From: Marthasterias glacialis
Taxonomy: Eukaryota; Echinodermata; Asteroidea; Forcipulatida; Asteriidae
Assembly (NCBI GenBank): GCA_911728455.2
Contig: OU452225.1
Location: forward strand, 10,018,106-10,082,105
Length of the DNA stretch: 64,000 bases
Reading direction: 5' to 3'
Positions 54,790 to 64,000 of this stretch are shown here, piece after piece; the stretch's first letter is position 1, and every line of letters begins with the position of its first letter. The position numbers and the translations under genes were made by a program. The notes below the pieces were generated by a model. That model saw nothing but the letters and a program-made list of their open reading frames with translations. It made no database searches and had not been told where the DNA came from.

Positions 54790-55160
54790 ACATTTTTGTC
54801 TCACAGATTCAAGCCCTTGGTCAACATAAGCGTCTGTAGATGTTTCCATTCTTTGCACAAATCCAGATTATGTAATAAAACCAACCTGTGACAATTTCAG
54901 CCCATTTCGTTGTTTATTTTGCGAGAAAACGTTGAAAATGCATTTAGCATTGTTTTTATACGCATTCTTATATGCAGAGTTTGGGTCTCATAAGACGAAA
55001 ATTTATTTGTTGATCTCATTTCATTTATTATCCAAAAACGATAACACTTCCGGCAAAACTATTTCAAGGAAAGTTTTCTACCATCATTATCTTTATACAA
55101 TGTACGGTATATGTACATCTGTAAACATTTATGTTTATCTTTCTTGCCAGTGTTGTTTTT
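54790..55160 (+). mobile_element. degraded MITE (family A, copy 3)
   Basis: Interior blocks ATTTTGCGAGAAAACG, AAAATGCATTTAGCATT, AAAACGATAACACTTC and AAGGAAAGTTTTCTACCA follow the order of copies 1 and 2. The terminal repeats are decayed. Confidence 0.65.
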
Positions 55161-55369
55161 CAAAGTTAAAACCTTTCTAAGCATCACGTCCTCGTTAAAA
55201 GGTAAATTTAAAAACCCCACGTGAATTGTGTACCCTCCCTTACGGCCATCCACATCAATGATTGTTATCCCCGAGTCATTGAGGAAGCTTAAGACATCTC
55301 ATGGAGGTTGTTTATTTCTTCATCTATCCCTCACAAAGCTTCTCTATCTTGTCAAGTCACAAATTTCTA

Positions 55370-57580
55370 AAACATGACTATTACTTCACCACCATGATAC
55401 GTGATAAAATTGTAAAGACGTCTCAGTATTTCATCAGAGAATTTAAGAAAACATACATGGTGTATGAATGCTAAACGAGGAACATCATAAATATGAGTAA
55501 AATTTACATAATGCTGGGGGGTCGATAATATCGTCTCGCCTCTGAAGATAATTTCGATGTCATAGCTCAGTACCACAATATTATTTGTCTCACATTGTGC
55601 GAGACAAACATTCTTCGATAATTCAAGGGCGGAGTCGCCACTTTGTATTGCGATCACCACATCGTCCACTATAGGCCTGGTGAATTGTAATGAATTAAAA
55701 TCGGCAAATCAATCTACCCCAGAAAGCAATTCAGAAATTATTCAAATTAAGGGGATATTGACTAAACACAATCAATCGAGAGGTTTCTTTTTCTTTTTTT
55801 CGGAACTGAGGTTCCCAGGCACATTGCTTTATCGAGTAAAGGAAACAAAACCTCGCACTTTAACGGGTCTCAGCATTAGAATACGCGAGACTTGCAGACT
55901 ACGGGTTCAATCGATTTGCATAGACGGTATGCTGAATTAAGAAGCATTTCATCTGAGCAAATGTATACGGTTTGTTCACATTAGGCCTAATCACTTTCAA
56001 CACAATTCTTTTTAAATACATCTTTCAGATTTGGTTTTGGTTAACACTAACGAAATAGGTCCCTAAAATAGGGATGAAGCTTATCATCACAAAACATGGC
56101 TGACTCATTTCTTATAAAAAGAAACAGCAACAACAACCATGATTAATATTATTTATAATGACAACGTTGCCAATAATCAACGGCGATACAACTTTTTTTA
56201 TGAACGGGTAGTGACCACCAAGCCTTGGATATACTCCCAATTCAGTCTAAATTAGATCGAGTTAAAATCAACGCCACTGACTTATGAAATCTGCCATCAA
56301 AACTCATCTCAAATCAACCACAAAAACTATACACTTCTCCACATCAAAAATACATAAAGTTCAATGCTATTAACCTTTCCATAAAGTGGGTCATGTTACA
56401 GCTCCTCACCCCACCATCCCAACCCCCACGTCGTGCTCACAATCCATAGAGGTAGTGGTTTAATATTTCGTCTAATCGTCGAGATGCATGTCATAATTAA
56501 TTATCATTTTAATTGAGAGATATATCATAGGTGCTCCTTGAATAATGTCCTAATTAATTTCAGCTATCTGGGAGTCGCTGACGGTGTGGACTTAAGTAAG
56601 AGTAATTTATAACCAGAATCTTCACACTGTGTTCACTCGATAGCTTTCTTTGTAATCCGAGGAATCCAAGAGTGTGTTCCTCCATGTCAGATATACCCGC
56701 AAGCCACAATGACCCTTGTATATCAAATACCTAAAAGGTCTTTTGCGTGAGGCATTTCAATTTAACATTTTCAGCTGGACAAAGAAACAACAGTCTCCTC
56801 GTTTTGTTCTCCTTCTTTTGTTAAGAATGATTAATTATTAATATTCTGTGGTTTAATTTGTGATAAATCTGAGCGCAAATGTATTGTGAAGAATTATTTT
56901 CTACAGAATGGTTGGTTAAAATCGTCAGTCTGAGAAATTCCCATGGGGTTTAGGACAGTGAAATGTGTCTCTTAGAATTTAGCATGAAGCAAGATTAAAA
57001 ATGCAGAGGGTGTGAGGAGTTCATTGCCCTGCCTCGCTATTTTAATCTGTTCCATTCTGTTTCCGTTTGGACGTGAAATGAAGACTGATTCCGAGGTACT
57101 GAGCTCACACCTGCCTGATGCAGTTTGATCAATCAAACTCAACTAAGTGCCCCCAAACGCTCACGTGCAGCATATCTCCTTGAGGTGTTACAGCCGTGTC
57201 ATGGCGCTCACCTCGGCGTGGGTCTGCCGCAACGATGCCCGGTACAACAACCTGACAACAAAGTACTCATCCCATATGCGAAAATGTTGATTCACTATAA
57301 AGAATTGGTTCAGTTTGGTATAGTGAGTCAATCTTTCAAACCCTTTGCAGGTAGTTTTCAAACGCCTCAATCTTCTTGCAGAGCAACTTTCAAACAAATC
57401 CGAACAAGAATATTCCTCGAATATGGCTACCATTCTGATGGAAATATTACCGCTATAAGGTACCCAAAATTATATAGCAAGTAAAGTATTTAGAAGGTAA
57501 ACGCGTTTAGTATTGAGAGATTAAATGAAATAACCATTGAAAGCTGTAGGTTGTGGATCAAAACACAGGTCTGGATTTTT
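55370..57580. other. gene-poor stretch with two longer frames of unknown worth
   Basis: A 100-codon minus-strand frame at 55367-55669 and a 119-codon plus-strand frame at 57125-57484 are the longest non-repeat frames of the region. Neither shows a recognisable motif or good splice sites, and 57188-57433 is also open on the other strand. Confidence 0.25.
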
Positions 57581-57589
57581 TTATTTAGA

Positions 57590-57735
57590 GAAGGCAAGGC
57601 CATTTTAATTTTGTAATGGGCATTTTAATTAGGCCTAATGGAAAATCTTGAAGTCTATGGGGAATTTTTGAAGGGGTACCAAGGCCAAGATCAGGGCAAG
57701 GCCGTGCCTTCTGTGGCCTCCGTGTGATTCCAGGT
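57590..57735 (+). repeat. dispersed repeat family B, copy 3
   Basis: AAGGCAAGGCCATTTTAATT, GAAGGGGTACCAAGGCCAAG, ATCAGGGCAAGG and GTGGCCTCCGTGTGATTCCA match 13140-13285 in the same orientation. Confidence 0.6.
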
Positions 57736-58074
57736 CTGCAATGAAATGTCACTGTCGATGTTAATTTAACGACGGTGAAAATCTTCTTCCTATAAGCTGT
57801 CTTTTCATTTAAAATAGTTTTCATTGGCAAATAGTTTCCAGATTCATTCCTGTCCATTACCGTTCTAACTCGAGGAATGAGTAAACAACATGTGCTCATC
57901 TTGATCCGAAGAACTTGATGCATTGCAGTCACCTTCATTATTTACTAGAAATACAAACGTGATTTACATCTGTGAATGAAAATTAACATGCTCGAAGCCA
58001 AAGGTAAAAGACACTACATTCCAAAGAAAGTAATTTTGCCAGGTAGTTTTAGTGGACGGGCATACATAGCCTAT

Positions 58075-58122
58075 ACGTTGTGGGGACATTTATACAATGA
58101 AGCTATAAGGTCCCCACAACGT
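58075..58122. repeat. 13-bp inverted repeat ACGTTGTGGGGAC
   Basis: ACGTTGTGGGGAC at 58075-58087 and GTCCCCACAACGT at 58110-58122, perfect complements with a 22-base loop. Further GTCCCCAC copies lie near 58141 and 58194. Confidence 0.8.
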
Positions 58123-59146
58123 TTTTCTTTGTCAAACCCTGTCCCCACAGAGGGATTCTTTAGAAAAGGGAATCATAGAACAACAATAGGGAGTCCCCAC
58201 AACTGGGTGTTAAAAAGAATGGGTACACAAACTTGCACAAAGTGTTTTGTTTTTCTTCTTCGAAGTATGATTTACCATAGTCAAAGCCGATAGGTCGACT
58301 CAGTAGGTCGAAATATTATTACTGTTTATGGTCTGGGTGGGGCCTGTGTTAAGATTTACTCAGAAATCTAAAAGAGCAATTAGAAAACGTAAAACGAGAA
58401 TACCATTTTTGATGAACTCGTTTCCTCCAACCAGATGTCAGGGTTGGTTTAACTTTATGGTAAACATGAAACGGTCGTTTGCTGCACCGTTTCATATCAA
58501 AGTACGTGTCATTGTTTCGTACGGTGTGATTTATCATGGGCGGGATAATTAAACACGGTTAAAGAAAAGCGGACGACATGGTAGCAGTATAATTGTTATT
58601 TCGTCCCTTGAAGGTGATATTAATATTTAGCCGGCGCTATTTCATGGTGTATCTGATCAGCGTCTGGAGTCATCGGTCTAGCGGAAATGCCTACGGTGTG
58701 TCTTGAATATGTAATTTATTACCATTAAGACGTTTTACCATCTTTACTGTAAGACAGGAACCTGTTCATCTACCACCTGTCTCATCTATCTATCACCTTA
58801 TAGTTAAGATCCCTAAGACTTCATCCAAAAAGGGAGTGTAACTTGAGGCTCGATCGGGTTTGATTAGAGTGCTGTATAACAGATTTCAATTAGTGGTTTT
58901 CGCGAGTGGTGATTGAAAGACTGTTAATTCGATCCATTGGTGGTGTATTGTGTTACATTGTCTTAGGATGTCTTTATGCGATGATTATAATATCATCCAT
59001 ATTCTGTGATTGTTGTGCACAATATTGATCAATCCCACATCTTTCCTAATTTTCTCCTGATGGTGACGCCACAATGAGAGTTAACAACCGTCTCATCTGG
59101 TGCAATGCTTCCCTTCCATGTAAATAATGTTACAATCAATTCATAT

Positions 59147-59220
59147 GGCTAGAAAGCTCAGTTAGTAGAGTGCCGGTACGCTAATCCGGAGGTCACAGGT
59201 TCGAGTCCCGTTCTTAGTCA
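59147..59220 (+). mobile_element. tRNA-like SINE head (family S2, copy 2)
   Basis: GGCTAGA...CTTAGTC acceptor arms, GCTCAGTTAGTAGAG (A-box side) and GGTTCGAGTCC (B-box). The next bases, AAATTGTCTTTGTCCA, parallel those after copy 1 at 17193. The loop would give a GCT anticodon but without the long variable arm of tRNA-Ser, arguing for a SINE. Confidence 0.6.
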
Positions 59221-60777
59221 AATTGTCTTTGTCCATCCCCCAAAAAATCGAATTAAATTTACCCAGTCAGTTTCCCTTGTGGCAGTGATACTATAAATTC
59301 ACGGACAATTTGCAACCAGCTTGAACACCATACATTCAACCCAATTTGTTTCCGTGCGTGCAAAACAAAATGGCCGCCTATAGCGGTTTAACACATTACT
59401 GATAGAAAAAAAGAAAAGAAATGGCTTCACACATGATACTTCGCTTTACCTTATGGAAGGAGTTTTCCATATGGACTCAGCAGTCAAATGCAAAACAGAT
59501 TTATAGATATGGTCCTCTTTGCAACGTAGAGTCTGGCAGTTAATCACCTTTGTTTCTGAGGAGGGACACGTGTCCAACGGGAATTTCACTGCTATACGTG
59601 ACTGTTATACTAAATTAAATGTTAAAGTCTATATTCCCCTACCCCCGTTTACTTGGCAGTCATGGGGTTATTTGTATACAGGAATATAAAATTTTTTTTT
59701 TGGCAGTTAACTGCCAGTCACCATAAGGTTTATATGCGAGTATAACTTAGCATAAATTAATAAACCTTTTGTTCCATTATAGTATTGCCGTGCAATGTCA
59801 ATGCACTACTGTCATGTCATTGTATTTCATATAATGCAATACACTTTTCATTTATTTTCAGGCATGCAGCACAGGACATCCATTCCCCTCTTTGTTCACT
59901 TGATAGAAAATCTGGCCAGCGCATGTTTGCCGACGTATTATGGGCTGCCTGGCGACATAATGTTATTGAACAAATATACATTTAATGAACATTTATGTTA
60001 ATACTGGTTTGCTGATGCTCGCAGTGAAATAAACGGATACTTTGACATCATTATCCACCACAGCCGCAATAATTTGCAGTTATCGAATGATTGTTCATAT
60101 AGACAAATCCATTTATGTTTCAACAACAAGTTTGATCGTTGGTAACCACTAATTAAAACGACAAGGGTATTCGCCATGCGGGGATCTTTATTAAAGTCAA
60201 CGCATATCAAACATCGGTGTCCATCAGTACTTTCAGATTTTCATATTTAGATCATTTAGGCCAGACGAGTCCCGGGATAAGGGTGTTATTTGCTCCCGCC
60301 AAACAGATTGAGGAGCACGGTCCCCGGTACGCCTGTCAATTGAGGCATCAGCAACCTTCTTGAATTACATCTTAGATTTGCAGAAGGGTACATTCAACCA
60401 TCAGATCTGGTGTGCGTGATTCACCCATATACCATGCAGGGCCTCCACACTCAAGTGTATATCAAACTTGCATGACTTGTGTTAAAACAAAATGAAACTC
60501 GACTCACATTCTTAATAATCCCGCTCCTTCAAAATGTCTTGATTCCGCCAATGAATTCTACTCACGTTTTCAGAAAACCTTGAGACTGGCTTGGAGCGAT
60601 TCCTGCAACGAAAAAAGGGATTCATTCAGGGCGAAATAATACATCCCATTTCTGTCCATATAGCTATTACCTTTCTTCTGAAACGACGATTGAACAGTTG
60701 TAGTGTTCGATGTTGTTGTTGTTGTTGTTTTGTTTACGTGTATTTGTGGAGATCATTATAGTCCTCAATAAGGGATG

Positions 60778-60920
60778 GGTTTGCGGTAGCACCATGTGTA
60801 GAATCTCTTTTTAGTGGTGGTGGCTCTGAGGAGAGCCGGTGGTTTACTCAACGTTTCAGATAGTATGCTCTGTACGCAGAATCCATTTAAGTCTCTCAAC
60901 CATGCAAACCTTCAAGTTTC
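60778..60920 (-). mobile_element. foldback-family element (family H, copy 4)
   Basis: The minus strand carries CTGAAACGTTGAGTAAACCA, the hairpin GGCTCTCCTCAGAGCC (60822-60837) and AAAAAGAGATTCTACACATG. CAACCATGCAAACCTTCAAG, the family end motif, lies on the plus strand near 60898. Confidence 0.6.
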
Positions 60921-60929
60921 ATTATACAT

Positions 60930-63060
60930 GTAGTCATCACTGGACCATTCCTTATGTAAGCTATGTATGGTTGAATAAATCCCCATTGTATTTTGGATCA
61001 AGCTAACACACACACGGAGTCTGTAGATGGAATACTGTCTAAATCCATGAAATAAAAATCAGCATTTTATGCAAATAAAATGCCAGGTAATTATGTAGCC
61101 AGACATAGACGACCTTGTTAATGCATTTTTACGGCATAAAGTTTGACTCTTTAAGTTCTGTCGGTCACGGTCTTCTCTGCAGCATCCTCATCCATCAAAC
61201 CACGCCCTCCCTACTTATCACATGCAAAAAAATAAACCAAGAGATACCGGGTACCTATAGGTCCAACAATGTTTAACCCATATTAATTTTTTTAGTCATA
61301 AGTGAAGGGGAAAGAAGTCTGCCAGGCAGGATGTAATTATGTTATTTACACATGGGGAAGTATTCTTAGCACACGTAGCAGGTGAGATGCTTTAAGGCGC
61401 ATTGTTGACGGACATCCGAGTGGAAAATTAAGCCTACATTCCCGGGATAAAGCTCTGACAATGTTGAGACTTTTGCTGATCCCATCTCTCGTTGTGGTGC
61501 ATTAGAAGCTAAATACGTCAACTTGTCGTCTGGACACATTGGCAGTTCAGCAGAAAGTCAAACATAAGTTGTTCACAGGGAAAACATTGCGGAAATGTTG
61601 GATTCATGATGCGAACAGATCACTAAAGAATGTATAGAATTATACATGTTGCATTGTGTCTGCTATAAGGTCATAGTATTTTATCACTGACTTCATTTGC
61701 ATATTTATGTCTATGACCACTTTGAGTCATAAACTGTCAAAATCGTTGTGACATTTTTGCCATCAGACAATTCATGATGGCATATCTCAAAATCTATTTG
61801 TAAAAACCTGGAAGAAAAAATCTTGATCATTGGGCAAATACCCTACGCAATATCTGAAGACCACGGGCAAAATATTCTTCATTGCGGAGCAAATTTCTTT
61901 AGAAAAACATCGAAGATGACATCCAAGAATAGACTGTTCTAGTTCTGTCCCCTCCAGGCTGGAAATTCTTATTCTTCAACCAGAAATGTATGTTTTTTTC
62001 CCCTGAAGAGACTGGGGATATTTTTCTGCCGAATTAAGACGGTAATGTGCTGACTTCACTCAGTTAGAATCGAATCCAGCAGAATGGTTAAATTGTAGCT
62101 ATGCAAGTGCCTCTATCATAATGAAATAAAAAAAACCCAACCATTCCAGTCATTGCATTAAGATTCTTAGCATAGCTGTTTTTTCCCCGGAGGGCAACTT
62201 AACACCTCTGGGGAAATAAGAGCCCCTTTTCCTCTATATCTGCGGCATGATAAAAAACGAAGTTGGTTGTACATGCACTGCATGAATACAGCAATAAAAA
62301 TGTCTCGTTTAAAGTACAGATTTGTCGGATCATCAGAATAAAAATATTAATTGACACAGGAGCCGAAAACACCTTTGTCTAACCCGACAAAGCGCGTATA
62401 AATAGCTTTGGCTTACAGGCCTGCGGGCCTACAAGACTGTCGGGATTGTACCAAAGAGTTACACGTCGTCTTAAAACTTGCCACTTTTCGAATATTTATG
62501 AGCACTGCTGCCCTGAGCAGAAAGGAAAATAGCAGTCTGTCATCTGCAAGAATGTATACCATGACCCCTTTAATATCAAATTACAAGCACAAAATATCAT
62601 ACAAAGCCGTTTTAATAAAACTCAATCAACTCAACATTGAGTCGCGTCACACAGAGTAAAAGACAATTCTGCCAAGAAACTGGCAATTTATTTAGATTTC
62701 TGTTCGCCTGAGCCGATTTCTTAAAAAATAGAAAACCGTATAAAAATGCACTGTCACGATCTTTTCGTGAAGACGCATAAAATCTGCTGACAAATATTTG
62801 TCTCTTTGATTATAGAATAAACACGCAGTGAAATCCACGGAAGCTGACGGATAAAACCAGAGGTCAAAGGTCAATTATAGATTGACATGATATTAATTGA
62901 CGTAATGAATTGCTTACATTTTACGTGTATGCTGGTGTTGCTTGGTTACAGCACGATCAACCCATAAGGCACGAGTCAGACATGCCTTGGGCTCCCGTGC
63001 TCTATTAAATCATACATTTTTCCCCCCAAAATTCCAATTGACAATTTCATATTTTTAGCT
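60930..63060. other. gene-poor stretch
   Basis: No supported gene. A TATAAATA motif is noted at 62397-62404; other short frames show no domain. Confidence 0.35.
62397..62404 (+). promoter_or_regulatory. TATA-box-like motif
   Basis: TATAAATA preceded by AAGCGCG and followed about 30 bases later by a GC-richer stretch. It could be a core promoter, but no gene is visible downstream, so the match may be chance. Confidence 0.15.
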
Positions 63061-63063
63061 TTT

Positions 63064-63444
63064 GATAGTAAACCACCTTATGGATGTATGAAACAATGGA
63101 TAGTAAACCACCTTATGGATGAAACAATGGATAGTAAACCACCTTATGGATGTATGAAACAATGGATAGTAAACCACCTTATGGATGTATGAAACAATGG
63201 ATAGTAAACCACCTTATGGATGTATGAAACAATGGATAGTAAACCACCTTATGGATGTATGAAACAATGGATAGTAAACCACCTTATGGATGTATGAAAC
63301 AATGGATAGTAAACCACCTTATGGATGTATGAAACAATGGATAGTAAACCACCTTATGGATGTATGAAACAATGGGTAGTAAACCACCTTATGGATTTAT
63401 GAAACAATGGATAGTAAACCACCTTATGGATGTATGAAACAATG
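63064..63444 (+). repeat. 35-bp minisatellite, 11 units
   Basis: The unit begins GATAGTAAACCACCTTATGG. Ten units are 35 bp, and the second is 31 bp, lacking four bases. One later unit starts GGTAGT and reads GGATTTATG. The array has no regular spacer-repeat alternation. Confidence 0.95.
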
Positions 63445-64000
63445 CAGCTGTCTCATTTCGATCACTGCACTCTTGTGATTCTGCACTATTTCAGACTAAA
63501 CGACCCGTGTCATGTCCAAGCTGTGATATCTATTCTGTATGTAAATTCGTGCAGCCACAGTGTGATTCCACTAGTAACTCACGGCATACCCAGCACATGA
63601 CTGTCGAATTCAAAGTTCAAACTCTACAACACCTACAGAAGTACGCTGCCAGACACCTTAAAGCAATAAGATGTATGTGTTTTGTGTGTTCTACAATCTC
63701 TTTAACGATTGATTTTTGGGTTTTTTTCTTTATGGACTGCGGCATTCATGAAATAACAGTAGACAGGCATTTTCTCCGTTTGATCTGCTCTTTCATATTA
63801 CTATAGTACTACACGGACCCTACGTACAAATGCACACTCGCCGATGTATGTATTTAGATACTGTACCTACGTGCATTACATGGGTTTGGATAAACACTCC
63901 AACCTGTAACTATCGTCATATACGATAACAAGGAATCTCGATGAGTGCGGTGGATAGATCGGGCACACTGCGCGCACACAATGCAAACATTCATGAAATT

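Noticed and set aside
57125..57484. 119-codon plus-strand frame
   Set aside because: The opposite strand is open over most of the same interval, no domain or splice signal is recognised, and chance is the simplest explanation.

Overview
The window reads as nuclear DNA of an invertebrate deuterostome, most likely an echinoderm and perhaps a sea star. It is AT-rich and intron-rich, and densely seeded with tRNA-derived SINEs, short foldback and MITE elements, microsatellites and decayed LINE 3' ends. The taxon is inferred from the style of the repeats and from GT-AG gene structure; no marker gene here fixes it. Nothing bacterial or viral is visible.

Region 1 (about 5.1-24.9 kb, + strand) holds the one gene I can assemble with confidence: a single-pass membrane protein of about 455 residues in 12 coding exons. 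In order it has a signal peptide, a short Cys-containing and N-glycosylated head, a Thr/Ser-rich mucin-like stalk built from several exons, one transmembrane exon, and a cytoplasmic tail whose last exons are copies of one another. Almost every internal exon is symmetric phase 1-1, so exons can be skipped or added without breaking the frame. I do not recognise the family. Its introns hold Tc1/mariner-type MITEs, a tRNA-Leu-like SINE, two copies of another SINE, an antisense RTE-like LINE fragment and homopolymer-rich repeats.

Region 2 (28.2-34.9 kb) has a promoter-like NRF1-type motif, a further phase 1-1 exon (29668-29763) and a candidate terminal exon (30134-30324). These are either an alternative 3' end of the receptor or a separate small gene. 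The terminal exon lies in an 895-bp segment that is present twice, nearly identical. The second copy is split by a 3.1-kb insert flanked by CTTA and filled with an 87-bp satellite, so the locus looks like an empty site beside an occupied site, or two haplotypes assembled in tandem.

Region 3 (34.9-64 kb) is mostly gene-poor. It contains a 126-bp tandem duplication, SINE heads, an interstitial telomere-repeat block, LINE and hAT-like remnants, paired short repeats, a 35-bp minisatellite and two weak candidate exons (37898-37978 and 44783-44877).

The most unusual signal is a dispersed foldback family (about 11.06, 27.37, 38.11 and 60.83 kb). Each copy carries a hairpin matching the histone mRNA 3' stem-loop, with a compensatory base-pair change between copies and, in two copies, an AAAAGAG purine block at about the spacing of a histone downstream element.
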